From NCBI RefSeq assembly GCF_000969905.1, contig NZ_CP009520.1, positions 1 to 64,000 of the forward strand: a stretch of 64,000 bases of DNA. Direction: 5' to 3'. The translations under genes were made by a program, and so were the position numbers. The DNA is from Methanosarcina vacuolata Z-761 (GTDB lineage Archaea; Halobacteriota; Methanosarcinia; Methanosarcinales; Methanosarcinaceae). The notes below the pieces were generated by a model. It was not told where the DNA came from. It saw nothing but the letters and a program-made list of their open reading frames with translations, and made no database searches. Shown piece by piece: positions 27,184 to 36,389 of this stretch (position 1 is its first letter; each line of letters starts with the position of its first letter).

Positions 27184-27697
27184 TAGGGCCCCTGAAGGTG
27201 ACAAAGAATTCGTTATCTGAAATTATAGATTCCAGGTATTTTTGTTTTGAAATTAGGAGACGATAAGGGTGAAGGTGCATCTTCATCACCATCCCGTCCT
27301 CTCCATCTGCATAATATTTTTTTTCGGTCCAGCAGGATACAAATCCTATGGACTTATATAATTTTTGCGCTCCTTCGTTACTGTTTCTTACTTCGAGCCT
27401 TGCGTATCGAAGACCGTTTGCAACAAATATATCACAGATAGCATGAATTAGTGATGTGCCTATTCTTCTTCCCCGATATTCTTCTTTGACACCGACAGAA
27501 AAAATGTGCCCTTCGTTTTCTCCGGAACGGTAGCCTACTACATACCCCACGACTTTTCCATCTTGTTCTGCGACAAGAAAACCATCCCCGACGGTTTCAT
27601 AAAAGCTCATGTACAGGAGGGAGTTGTGCTCCGAAAAGGCCTCACTTTCAATTTCAACTACTTCTTGAAAGTCCTCAGGTACAAAACGCCTTATCAT
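27167..27697 (-). CDS. GNAT family N-acetyltransferase, RimI-like
   Basis: This 176-residue protein has the GNAT fold. The acetyl-CoA-binding motif A is VGVKEEYRGRRIGTSLI (Q/RxxGxG/A form RGRRIG), preceded by VVGYVVGY and followed by LEVRNSNEGAQKLYKSIGF, the motif B segment typical of RimI-type protein N-terminal acetyltransferases. Archaeal homologues acetylate protein N-termini, but the substrate here is inferred only. A 15-bp repeat array lies upstream, and the gene shares 17 bp at its 3' end with the UPF0058 gene. Confidence 0.87.
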   Translation of the reverse strand: MIRRFVPEDFQEVVEIESEAFSEHNSLLYMSFYETVGDGFLVAEQDGKVVGYVVGYRSGENEGHIFSVGVKEEYRGRRIGTSLIHAICDIFVANGLRYARLEVRNSNEGAQKLYKSIGFVSCWTEKKYYADGEDGMVMKMHLHPYRLLISKQKYLESIISDNEFFVTFRGPISYYP

Positions 27698-27811
27698 AAT
27701 ATCTAATATATTCCTGCCATTTTATTATTTCTTCGAGAGGAAAAGTTTCTTCTAATTTCCTCCCAAAGTTCTTCTGAAGTCATTTTGAAGCCATAAAGTT
27801 CAGATTTCATG

Positions 27812-27970
27812 AACTTATTTCAGTATAGCTGGTTTTCATATAGCTGGTTTTCATATAACCGATTTCAATATAACCGATTTCAATATAACCGATTTCAATA
27901 TAACCGATTTCAATATAACCGATTTCAATATAACTTATTTCAATATAACTTATTTCAATATAACTGATTT
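27812..27970. repeat. 15-bp tandem array, about ten copies
   Basis: The unit gatttcaatataacc and variants (tggttttcatatagc, ttatttcaatataac) repeat at 15-bp spacing. On the minus strand each unit contains ggttatattg, a TATA-like word. The array lies about 115 bp upstream of the acetyltransferase start and just past the arcS stop codon. Confidence 0.92.
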
Positions 27971-27988
27971 AGAGGTCCATGTATAAGC

Positions 27989-29869
27989 TCAGAGTTTCTT
28001 GATATGCCTGACATCCACTGCAACTCCTCTACTGGATTTCACCATTTCTTCTCCGCTCATCATAGCTCGCCCTACACAGAGCGCTTTTTTCCCGAGCACA
28101 ATTACCTCATCATTAGGCCTTATTCCCGGATCGGCTTCAATAACTCCTGGGGCAAGGATGGAACCGCGTGGTAGAAAATCATCAATTTTTACCAGGTATT
28201 TCTTGTTTTTTAGCACGAGTTCAGCCCCTTCGAGGGAAAGAGCAAGCATTCCGTATTGCGGAACCAGGGTTGCGAGTTGTTTTTTTCCAGAAAAGAGCTG
28301 ATACTTGGGGAATCGGCCTTTAACTGCAAGCTTTCCGGTTTCTTCAGAGAAAAGAAATGCAGCACCTTCTCCGAACTGATATTCTGCAATAGCTCTCATG
28401 AAATTCTTTTTGTCTTCTTCCGCGTTCAGGCTTTTCCTGCTGAAACTTTCGGATGTGCAGATAGACTCAACGGTCTTCTTGAGGTTTGAAAGAGCCTCCA
28501 TAGATACAAGGCTTCCTGTGGCAGTATAGGTTATTTCAATCCCGAGCTTACCTGCCGATCGTTCACAGATTTCTCTGTATGCCCCTTCTACATGGGCGAC
28601 TATGGCCTTGTATCTGTATTTTGAGAGATAAGCCTCAAGGCAGCCGGAAACCCAGGCTTTTTCTTCTTCGTCCCAGTGCCCTGTAACCGCAGTGTCATAA
28701 TGGGCTGCTGGGTATGTTAATTCCAGTTCTCTGGGTACTATTCCAAGAGGCGAGGTTAAAATCACTTCATGGACGAATTTCCGGTATTTTCCTAGGGCCA
28801 GAATAAATTTCTGATGGGATTGGGAAATTGAGTAAGGTTTTCTGGCCGCGCATGGTAAAAGTACGAGGATCTCAAGGTCCGGAGGTGTATACTTCTCCTG
28901 TATACGCCGTGCAAACCGCACCACTTCGACTCGAGATAGAGCCTCCGAGGTATCTGCAAGCAACTGGTTTTGCCGGAAAGCAGGAATTCTTTCTTCAAGG
29001 TAGGAATACTCAAAATCTCCAAGTCTTAACAGGGCTGTGAGCCAGGGCCTGACTCTGCACTGGCCTTCAACATATTCTCTCAATGTTCCGGTCCTTATTC
29101 TTTCCCGCACAAGGGAAAGTTCGGCTTCGAGAGCATTCTTATTGTGAGCTGAAAGGAATTTTGCTCTCTCTATCTTCGGAAGCTTCCTGAGATCTGCAGG
29201 TGTACTTTCGGCACATACCCTGCACCTGCAGGGAAACTCTGTCAGGGAGTCAAGATAAAAGCTGCCTGCTGCTGTCAGGTAAATATCAGAATAAGCTGCA
29301 ATTTCTGCTCTGGTATCGTCCAGGACATCAACTCCGAGGTAGACCAGCATAGCTATATTTTCAGGAAGCGCCAGGTTTGGGGCATAAAGAGCTGTATCAG
29401 GGGGAATATGGTTTCTAAACTCTATTACAGTCTCGAGAAATCTTCGTGCATTGTTTTCCAGGGTACCTGCCCCTTCCATTACATACAGGTCAGTTTTTTC
29501 AGGCTGTTCTCCCATCCTCAGGAGAGAACCTGTCGGGCCTGCATCTTCAACGTTTTCGCCTTTAAAAGCAGTAAATTTTTGGACTTTCTCAAGGGACTCA
29601 ACTGGAATAGAAGGCGGATACGCTTGATGCGGCAGGATTATAAGAGTTCCTTTTCCTGCTTTTTCCCGGATTTGCTTTACGCGTGCTTCTAGCTCTGCAT
29701 CGGATTTTACACCCCAGAAACTTCCTGCATCAATAACAGGGCCAGGTTTTTCCAGCCTTCCTAGTTTTGCCGCATTCAAAATGCAGGGCGTATGAAGCTC
29801 GGGAGACAGCAGAAGTTTTCCAATCCTTGCTGCTCCGTCTCTCTGTTCTATCTCAAAGTACCGTGTCAT
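27989..29869 (-). CDS. arcS: Archaeosine synthase ArcS
   Basis: This protein of about 626 residues acts after TGT in making archaeosine at position 15 of tRNA. It is a TGT paralogue: an N-terminal TIM-barrel region, a zinc site (C214, C216, C219, H242 in CRCRVC and AHN), the ArcS-specific motif PCAARKPYSISQSHQKF near 339-355 that replaces the glycosylase function, and a C-terminal PUA domain ending in GEEMVKSSRGVAVDVRHIKKL. The start is the ATG at 29869, after GAGGA; an upstream frame extension is not supported. Confidence 0.92.
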   Translation of the reverse strand: MTRYFEIEQRDGAARIGKLLLSPELHTPCILNAAKLGRLEKPGPVIDAGSFWGVKSDAELEARVKQIREKAGKGTLIILPHQAYPPSIPVESLEKVQKFTAFKGENVEDAGPTGSLLRMGEQPEKTDLYVMEGAGTLENNARRFLETVIEFRNHIPPDTALYAPNLALPENIAMLVYLGVDVLDDTRAEIAAYSDIYLTAAGSFYLDSLTEFPCRCRVCAESTPADLRKLPKIERAKFLSAHNKNALEAELSLVRERIRTGTLREYVEGQCRVRPWLTALLRLGDFEYSYLEERIPAFRQNQLLADTSEALSRVEVVRFARRIQEKYTPPDLEILVLLPCAARKPYSISQSHQKFILALGKYRKFVHEVILTSPLGIVPRELELTYPAAHYDTAVTGHWDEEEKAWVSGCLEAYLSKYRYKAIVAHVEGAYREICERSAGKLGIEITYTATGSLVSMEALSNLKKTVESICTSESFSRKSLNAEEDKKNFMRAIAEYQFGEGAAFLFSEETGKLAVKGRFPKYQLFSGKKQLATLVPQYGMLALSLEGAELVLKNKKYLVKIDDFLPRGSILAPGVIEADPGIRPNDEVIVLGKKALCVGRAMMSGEEMVKSSRGVAVDVRHIKKL

Positions 29870-30184
29870 ATTTGTCCTCTTATGTCTATCAGGATGTAAA
29901 GGTTTGTCCTGCACTTTTTTCCTGAATATTTCTTTTACTCCCCGCTTTTCTGAAGCTAAAAGGTTCTCAGCTTTACGTTTTATCCCTTGAACTCTTCAGA
30001 AGGAGAATGGTATTCTTCAGAAGAAAAAAAGATATTCCTCAGAAGAAAGGAGGATGGTATATTTTTATATATTATTAATCTTGATTATTTGCTGCAACTC
30101 ATCTTTCATTTGTCTGTCATTGTCTGTCTCAAGCCGTGGCAGAAATTCTATTTTTCACATTTGAACTCCAATTTGAGGTCTAGA

Positions 30185-31555
30185 ATGGATATAACTGCAG
30201 AACTTCAAAAAATCGTTGGTGGACGACTTTCTGTCTCTCCTTCGGAACTTTATTGTTATTCTTCTGATGCATCCCAGGTCAAGGGAATGCCTGATTACGT
30301 GGTACGCCCGAAAAGTACAGACGAAGTAAGCCGGATTGTCAGGCTTGCCTATGAGAACGAGATCCCTGTGACTGCAAGGGGAGCAGGCACCGGACTTGCA
30401 GGTGGTGCAGTCCCTGTTAAAGGGGGCATTGTGCTGGATATGTCGGGCATGAACCGTGTTCTTGAACTCGATATTGATAATATTCAGGTTCTGGTAGAAC
30501 CCGGGCTTATTCAGGATGCTTTAAATGAAGCGCTAAAGCCTTATGGCTTTTTCTTTCCTCCAAATCCTGGCAGCTCAGCCATGTGTACTATCGGGGGTAT
30601 GATAGCTTACAACGCAAGCGGAATGCGCTGTGTTAAGTACGGTACTACCAGAAACTACGTTCGTGACCTTGAAGTGGTGCTTGCGGACGGGACAGTTATT
30701 CATACCGGTTCAAAGATGCTGAAATCCGCAGCAGGATATGATTTGACCCAGCTTATTGTAGGTTCGGAAGGCACACTCGGCATTGTCACAAAAGCCAGGC
30801 TTAAGATTGCTCCTCTCCCTAAAACCCGAAAACTGGTAATTACTTCCTTTGAAAATGCGGAAATTGCAGGGCAGGCAGTTGTAAAAACCTTTTCAAACGG
30901 GGTTATTCCCTCGGCCTGTGAGATTCTGGACAGGGTTTCTCTACAGGTTCTCAAACGTTACGACCCGAACCTTGTGCTTCCTTCAGAAGGCGATGTTATT
31001 CTTTTCGAGGTTGACGGCACTGAAAACTCGGCACGTGAAGCTGCAGAACAGATAATGAAAGTTTGTGCCCCCCTGGCTCTTTCCATAAGGCTTGCGGAAA
31101 GTGAAAAGGAAATGGCAGATATCTGGGCAGCCAGAAAACTCGTAGGGGCTGCTGTTTCTCGCCTGGATCCAACAAAGAGCCGCATCTATGTCGGAGAAGA
31201 CGTGGGAGTTCCCATAAAGCAAATCCCGGAACTGCTAAAACGAGCACAGGAAATCGCCGAGAAATTCAACCTGCCGGCTATGAAATACGGGCATATAGGG
31301 GACGGAAACCTGCACCTTGCCCTTTTCATCGATGTCTTGAATAAAGACGAGTGGGACCGCCTGAAAAAAGCTGCGGACCTTATTCACAGGACAGCGATTG
31401 AGCTTGGAGGCACAGTTAGCTCCGAACATGGTATAGGCGCGGCCAGGGCTGAATACATGAAAGCACAATGGGGCCCTGCCCTTGAGGTAATGCGTGCGAT
31501 CAAAAATGTCCTTGACCCGAAAGGTATACTGAATCCGGGCAAACTGGGGTTGTGA
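30185..31555 (+). CDS. glcD: FAD-linked oxidase, GlcD/D-lactate dehydrogenase type
   Basis: This protein of about 456 residues is a PCMH-type flavoprotein. The FAD-binding loop is TARGAGTGLAGGAVP, then GSEGTLGIVTKA, and the C-terminal oxidase domain holds KYGHIGDGNLHLA and SSEHGIGAARAEYM. It matches glycolate and D-lactate dehydrogenases. The start is the ATG at 30185, after GAGGT; a longer frame from 29987 codes for low-quality sequence. The GlcF-like Fe-S gene follows after 4 bp, so the two probably form one complex that oxidises a 2-hydroxyacid. Confidence 0.9.
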   Translation: MDITAELQKIVGGRLSVSPSELYCYSSDASQVKGMPDYVVRPKSTDEVSRIVRLAYENEIPVTARGAGTGLAGGAVPVKGGIVLDMSGMNRVLELDIDNIQVLVEPGLIQDALNEALKPYGFFFPPNPGSSAMCTIGGMIAYNASGMRCVKYGTTRNYVRDLEVVLADGTVIHTGSKMLKSAAGYDLTQLIVGSEGTLGIVTKARLKIAPLPKTRKLVITSFENAEIAGQAVVKTFSNGVIPSACEILDRVSLQVLKRYDPNLVLPSEGDVILFEVDGTENSAREAAEQIMKVCAPLALSIRLAESEKEMADIWAARKLVGAAVSRLDPTKSRIYVGEDVGVPIKQIPELLKRAQEIAEKFNLPAMKYGHIGDGNLHLALFIDVLNKDEWDRLKKAADLIHRTAIELGGTVSSEHGIGAARAEYMKAQWGPALEVMRAIKNVLDPKGILNPGKLGL

Positions 31556-31559
31556 GAAC

Positions 31560-32753
31560 ATGAAAAACGAAGGAAAAAAGGAAACTGAGCAGGCAAAAAA
31601 ACCGGCAAAAACCAAAATAACCGATAATGAGATCAAAATAACCGATAATGGGATAAACGGGAATGAGAGCGAAAGCGAAAAGCAGTCCTTTGAGGTTGAC
31701 CGCAGGTCGGTTTATAGATGCGTGCAGTGCGGGACCTGCCGCTCGGTTTGCCCTGTGTTTGACGTGGTAGGCTGGGAATCTGCCAACACACGAGGCAGGA
31801 TGCTAATCATCAAAAGCCTGCTCGAAGGGAGGCCCCCTTCCGAAGATGTCCTCCCAAGCCTTGCTTCCTGTACAACATGCGGAATCTGTGCTTCCAAATG
31901 CCCTGCAGGAGCAAACCCACCTGAAGTTGTGGAAGCTGCCCGTGCCCAGCTTGTGAAATGTGGTATCACAACTGACGCCCAGGAAAACTTGAAATCGGCA
32001 ATTATGACATACGGAAACTCGTTCGGGGAAACAAGAGGCCGTAAACACTGGCTCTCCGAAGCAGAACTTTCCAAACTTCCTCATAAATCCGATTATGTCT
32101 ATTTTGTGGGCTGCTTCGATTCCTACCGCTATCCGGAGTTTGCTAAAAGAACTTTTGAAATTCTGCAGCGTTTTGGAGTGACTCTCCTTCCTGACGAGCA
32201 GTGCTGTGCTTCTCCACTCCTGCGTACCGGATTTAGGGAGGAAGCAGAAGAGGTAATGAAGCACAACCTTGAGCAGATCAGAAAAGTAGGGGCACACACA
32301 ATTATCACAAGCTGTGCCGGTTGTTATACAACGCTCAAGAACAACTACCCCGAGGAACTTAAGGTTATAAGTCTCCCTGAATTCCTTGCCGAACACCTGG
32401 AAGAACTCAATTTAAAGAAACTTGACCTTACAGTTACCTATCATGACCCCTGCCACCTGGGCAGGCATAATAAGGTTTATGATGCTCCAAGAAAGGTTAT
32501 TCAGGCAATCTGTACTCTCAAGGAAATGAAGAATATTAAAGAGAACGCACGTTGCTGCGGCGGCGGAGGCGGGGTACGGACAGGGTATCCTGATATCTCT
32601 CTTGAACTTGCAAGAAACAGGCTTCAAGATGTGCCGGAAGGCATGGATTATATCGTCACTTCCTGTCCTCTCTGTGTGAGAAATCTCAGGGATGCAGGCG
32701 GAAATATCGAGGTTATTGATATTGTAGAACTCGTGGCAATGGCAATGGAGTAA
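31560..32753 (+). CDS. glcF: Fe-S/CCG-domain protein, GlcF/HdrD-like
   Basis: This 397-residue protein has two [4Fe-4S] motifs (CVQCGTCRSVCP and CTTCGICASKCP) and two CCG segments (QCCASP with SCAGC, and DPCHLGRH with CCGGGGG). The same plan occurs in GlcF and in HdrD, whose CCG domains handle heterodisulfide or quinone electrons. Paired with GlcD, it probably passes electrons from a hydroxyacid to the CoM/CoB system or methanophenazine. Its first 45 residues are a charged low-complexity tail with an imperfect KITDNEI repeat. It starts 4 bp after glcD. Confidence 0.88.
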   Translation: MKNEGKKETEQAKKPAKTKITDNEIKITDNGINGNESESEKQSFEVDRRSVYRCVQCGTCRSVCPVFDVVGWESANTRGRMLIIKSLLEGRPPSEDVLPSLASCTTCGICASKCPAGANPPEVVEAARAQLVKCGITTDAQENLKSAIMTYGNSFGETRGRKHWLSEAELSKLPHKSDYVYFVGCFDSYRYPEFAKRTFEILQRFGVTLLPDEQCCASPLLRTGFREEAEEVMKHNLEQIRKVGAHTIITSCAGCYTTLKNNYPEELKVISLPEFLAEHLEELNLKKLDLTVTYHDPCHLGRHNKVYDAPRKVIQAICTLKEMKNIKENARCCGGGGGVRTGYPDISLELARNRLQDVPEGMDYIVTSCPLCVRNLRDAGGNIEVIDIVELVAMAME

Positions 32754-32905
32754 TTCTATCTCCTTTTTCTTTCTCCTTTTTCTTTCTCCTTGTCTGATGT
32801 CGCTTCAACAGTAAAAAACAGTATATTTTTATCTCCTGAGTGATTCTTGTTATTGAATGCTGTATTCAGATGTCAACCTTATAAGTAAGTCAGGAGGACA
32901 GGACT

Positions 32906-33178
32906 GTGAGTGATAATTCAATAACTTTCCATAACGTTTCACCTGCCAGTTTCAAATGTATGAAGAAAAAGCTTCAGAAAATGGGTATTTTTGTCCCTCC
33001 TGGCAACAAAGGAAAGCTTTCAGGCCAGGGAGTTGCAGCAGATTTCGAATGGGATGGAGAGTCAAAACTTATCATTACAATCAAGAAAAAGCCCTTAATT
33101 GTCAGTTACGAGACTGTAACTTGGAAAATGAGCGAATTTGTTAAAGAGTGCCAGGGCTCAATAGAGAAAATTCTGTGA
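32906..33178 (+). CDS. Small conserved protein A of a tandem pair
   Basis: This 90-residue protein starts at a GTG well supported by AGGAGG, eight bases upstream. It shares a pattern with the next gene: F-N-V-x-P-x-x-F-x-C, then KK, G-N-x-G-x-L-x-G-x-G-(I/V), a central (E/S)WDGE, IK, and a C-terminal ECQG. This is a beta-rich small fold without recognised motifs. I do not recognise the family. The pair is probably co-transcribed (6-bp gap). Confidence 0.75.
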   Translation: MSDNSITFHNVSPASFKCMKKKLQKMGIFVPPGNKGKLSGQGVAADFEWDGESKLIITIKKKPLIVSYETVTWKMSEFVKECQGSIEKIL

Positions 33179-33184
33179 TTAAGT

Positions 33185-33466
33185 ATGGCCGAAAGGAAAC
33201 TGGATACTGAGGGCTGCCAGGGAATTAAATTCAGAAATGTAACTCCTGAAGTATTTTCCTGCATAAATAAAAAATTTCAAAGCTATGGACTTGAAGTTTC
33301 ATCCGGGAATTCCGGTGTTCTTAAAGGAAACGGAATAGTTGCACATTTTAGCTGGGATGGTGAGGCAAACCTGTCAATTGAGATCAAGGAAAGGCCTCTG
33401 GACACTTACTGCGGGCAGGTAAGTGGAAAATTCAGGGCTTTCTGGCGTGAATGTCAGGGTTTATGA
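33185..33466 (+). CDS. Small conserved protein B of a tandem pair
   Basis: This 93-residue protein is a paralogue of protein A, with the same FxNVxPxxFxC, GNxGxLxGxG, WDGE and ECQG positions. Its ends differ (LDTYCGQVSGKFRAFW). The function is unknown. The 3' end of this gene and 35 bp beyond are duplicated 2 kb downstream at 35413-35520, enclosing the flippase gene. Confidence 0.72.
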   Translation: MAERKLDTEGCQGIKFRNVTPEVFSCINKKFQSYGLEVSSGNSGVLKGNGIVAHFSWDGEANLSIEIKERPLDTYCGQVSGKFRAFWRECQGL

Positions 33467-33502
33467 AGGTAAACCCAAGCCATGCTTACATCAGGATTAC
33501 GT
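33395..33502. repeat. 108-bp direct repeat, left copy
   Basis: It covers the last 72 bp of small gene B and 36 bp beyond. It matches 35413-35520 over the same length with eight mismatches (about 93% identity) and no gaps. The pair encloses the flippase gene. Confidence 0.9.
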
Positions 33503-33714
33503 GTGTTTTTTATAACTGGTTTAAAAAAGAATTATTGATTGATTTGGCAGATCTTGATATTGAAATACGGTATCTTTGTAGATATAGTACTTGAGAATCT
33601 CATAATCCCATAATCTCATAAATATTTTCACAACTCTTTCCATGTTACGGGAATTATAGCAATATTTTAGTTTTATGCGGCAGAGAATGAGTTCAACATT
33701 AAACAGTCTAATGT

Positions 33715-35193
33715 TTAAACTCCAATTATTTTGACTAGATTTTTCTTGATTCCAAACAAATATCTTTTCATTAAAGAAAGTTCAAGGTCGTTGAACCCTC
33801 CCAACAGAAACATTCCAAATAAATAGATTAAAACACCTATTCCTGCTACCTCAAAAATCTCATGGATGCTTGAAATCTCAAAATAAGAAACAAAGAGATA
33901 CATAGCCACTGAGGACAAAATGCTTTTTGCAATATCATGAAAATAGAATTCATGTTTAAAATATTTTAAAGACATATGCGTGCAGAGAATTGCCATAAAA
34001 AAGTATGAGATCAGAGTTGAAAGAGCAGCTCCGACAATACCTATTGAGGGTATTAGTAAAAGATTGAGCAATACGTTCGAAACTGCCGCAGCAATATTGA
34101 TATTAGTTTGTGCTTTTGTTTTTTTGACAATTAACAGTGTATTGACAAAAATTTGAACAACTCCTGCCATAAGGCCAGAAAAAGCGATAACAGGAATCAC
34201 AAACCAACCCGATAGAAAGTCTTCAGTTGTAAATATTCCAAGTAAAGGCTTTGCAAGAGCTGAAAGCCCAAAGACTGCCGGAATGGAAATGAAAAGGAAA
34301 TATCGCAAAGAATAGGACATATAAATAATTACTTTGTCAATTTTATTTTCATCAAACAATTTTGCAAGTTCTGGGAGAAGAATAAGCTGAAGGGGACTTA
34401 CAAAAAGCTGTGTAAGGCTACCAATGGAACAGGCTGCCGAATAAACACCCACAATTTTTAGACCAAGAAAGTAGGTAACCAGATATCTATCACTTGATTC
34501 CGTAACCCATCTGATAAGAGCATTTGGGGTCAGCGGTAAAGAAAATTGCAGGTACTCTCTTATATAAACAAATCGAGGAATAACAAATCCAATCTGTGAT
34601 ATAATTGTTAGAAAAGCGATTAAAATAATCATGCTCTGTACCATTAATGTGGCTGCTATGACACCAAGAAGCCCGTATCCCATTTTAAGAAGAGCAAGAG
34701 TCAAAAGTAGTTTTCCAAACACCTCAAAAATAGTAAGGCAAGAGTATTTCTTGATCTGTTTAAATACTCTGAAATAATATAGGGACACAGGTTCGAGCAC
34801 ATTCAAGAGAATCAAAAGTGAACCTGCTTTGATGAAATAAGCTGCTCTAAGGTCCTTGAAAGCAAATGTCGCGAGAGGTTCTGCAAACATATAAAGCAAA
34901 AAAGAGACTAAAAGACCAGACATAGTTACGAAAAAAAGAATGGAGTAGACAGCTTCCCTTATTTTGTTAATCTCTGTTTCAGAAGATAAAAATCTAACAA
35001 GAGCCATTGAAAGGCCCAGAAGTGCAAATGGGGTAATAAGGGACACAGTGATAGTGATCTGAGCCCAGATGCCATAATAATATGCTCCAAGGCTTTTTGT
35101 GATTATCGGAAGTAGAAAAAAAGTACCCAGGCTTGTAAGTACTTGAGCCGTGCCTATTAAGCCAACATCTCTTGCAAACTTTTGATATGACAT
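33715..35193 (-). CDS. Polysaccharide flippase, Wzx/MATE-like
   Basis: This protein of about 492 residues is a multi-pass membrane protein with 12 to 14 hydrophobic segments spread over its whole length. The N-terminal segment (FARDVGLIGTAQVLTSLGTFFLLPIITKSLG) is typical of oligosaccharide flippases that move lipid-linked sugars across the membrane for cell-surface glycans. The start is the ATG at 35193. No glycosyltransferases are nearby, so it is an isolated member. It lies between 108-bp direct repeats, which suggests insertion as a cassette. Confidence 0.88.
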   Translation of the reverse strand: MSYQKFARDVGLIGTAQVLTSLGTFFLLPIITKSLGAYYYGIWAQITITVSLITPFALLGLSMALVRFLSSETEINKIREAVYSILFFVTMSGLLVSFLLYMFAEPLATFAFKDLRAAYFIKAGSLLILLNVLEPVSLYYFRVFKQIKKYSCLTIFEVFGKLLLTLALLKMGYGLLGVIAATLMVQSMIILIAFLTIISQIGFVIPRFVYIREYLQFSLPLTPNALIRWVTESSDRYLVTYFLGLKIVGVYSAACSIGSLTQLFVSPLQLILLPELAKLFDENKIDKVIIYMSYSLRYFLFISIPAVFGLSALAKPLLGIFTTEDFLSGWFVIPVIAFSGLMAGVVQIFVNTLLIVKKTKAQTNINIAAAVSNVLLNLLLIPSIGIVGAALSTLISYFFMAILCTHMSLKYFKHEFYFHDIAKSILSSVAMYLFVSYFEISSIHEIFEVAGIGVLIYLFGMFLLGGFNDLELSLMKRYLFGIKKNLVKIIGV

Positions 35194-35412
35194 CAATTAA
35201 CCTTGAAAAAATCCTGTTTTTTTATATTTATAATTTGAATAAACTCACGAAAATAATACTTACAAAAATACTCTTAAAATTTAATCCAACTTATTATCAA
35301 TAATGTATTTAAATCCTTTTGAACGTCATGTGGAGGTCCATTGCAAAAATAAACCCTAAAAATAAAAACACATTGTCACAAAAATCAACATTATCTAAAT
35401 TTACACATAAGA

Positions 35413-35520
35413 CCTCTGGACACTTACTGTGGGCAGGTAAGTAGGAAATTCAGGGCTTTCTGGCGTGAGTGTCAGGGTTTATGAAGGTGAATCCAATTCA
35501 TGCTTACATCAGGATTACGT
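35413..35520. repeat. 108-bp direct repeat, right copy
   Basis: This copy of the 3' end of small gene B has no coding context of its own: the upstream part of the gene is missing. It lies 220 bp past the flippase start. The rest of 35194-35592 is AT-rich with no gene. Confidence 0.9.
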
Positions 35521-35592
35521 TTATTACAGCAAATTCATGACACTGCCGAAGTGCTACTAAAGTTCAACAATTTACACGAACTTGCACTTTAA

Positions 35593-35853
35593 TTAATAAG
35601 CATCTTTGTGATGGGCCAATTTTACTAACGTCACAGTTTGCTCTTTTTCATCAACAGAAAAACATAGCACAAAATTAGAATCAACATGCACTCGCTTATA
35701 CTTATTCAAAGGATAGTTGAGATTTTTGTAATGCTGAGGATTAATGCAAATTTCATCAGCTTTTTTGAATACTGCCTCAAATAGGACATGATTCTTTTTG
35801 TTTAACTTTCTCAGCTCTTTTGAAAGTTTTCCTTTGATTAATAATTTGTACAA
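35593..35853 (-). CDS. RelE/ParE-like toxin
   Basis: This 86-residue basic protein matches RelE/YoeB-like mRNA interferases in length and layout: a helical hairpin (KLSKELRKLNKKNHVLFEAVFKKADEI), NPQHYKNLNYPLNKYKRVHVDSNFVLCFSVDE and the C-terminal VTLVKLAHHKDAY. The HHKDAY ending is typical of toxin families that cleave mRNA on the ribosome. The start is a TTG at 35853, with GAGGATG upstream inside the end of the antitoxin gene. It is two bases past the antitoxin stop, so translation is probably coupled. Confidence 0.83.
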   Translation of the reverse strand: MYKLLIKGKLSKELRKLNKKNHVLFEAVFKKADEICINPQHYKNLNYPLNKYKRVHVDSNFVLCFSVDEKEQTVTLVKLAHHKDAY

Positions 35854-35855
35854 GC

Positions 35856-36116
35856 TTATTCATCCTCATCAGGCAAGCTTTCGATGTATGCTTTTAGTTC
35901 ATTGGCATTTTCAAATGGCCCAATTACTTCGTCATTTTCCGAATCAAGCATTTCCTTTATGAACTCAGGACTGTACTGAGGCTCAAGTATTTTCTCTTCA
36001 TACTGAGCTACAACTAAGTCAAGAGCTGCACTCTTATCCTTTAGATTATATTTGGCTTTAACAATATTCAAAACCTGGTTTGTCCTGTCTGATATTTTAA
36101 CTCTAGCTTGTATCAT
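35856..36116 (-). CDS. DUF2683-type antitoxin
   Basis: This protein of about 86 residues has an N-terminal ribbon-helix-helix-like segment (ARVKISDRTNQVLNIVKAKYNLKDKSAALDLVVAQYEE) and an acidic C-terminal tail (ESLPDEDE) that would wrap the toxin. It is upstream of, and coupled to, the RelE-like gene. The ATG at 36116 is preferred because the AAGGA site lies about 6 bp before it; the ATG at 36122 is too close. Such antitoxins usually repress their own promoter. Confidence 0.82.
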   Translation of the reverse strand: MIQARVKISDRTNQVLNIVKAKYNLKDKSAALDLVVAQYEEKILEPQYSPEFIKEMLDSENDEVIGPFENANELKAYIESLPDEDE

Positions 36117-36389
36117 ATACATTCCTTATGCACATTATATGCACACGTTGAATATAATACTATCTTTCTATAAAGCCGAAAAATACATAGCTTTATGACA
36201 AAAACTATGAATCATAAATTAAAATTGTCAGATCTTTAGATATACTGATTTGAAAAACAGTTTTGGCACTAATTTTGCAACAAAAACAGATTTTTGTTCA
36301 CTTGATGTACGTCATAAAATAGGACAAAGGACAATGAAATGTCATAAAGAAAAACATGAGAATTTATACTCTAAATAAGATTTCTTATT

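Noticed and set aside
33715-35193. Flippase as part of a glycan gene cluster
   Set aside because: No glycosyltransferase or sugar nucleotide gene lies nearby.
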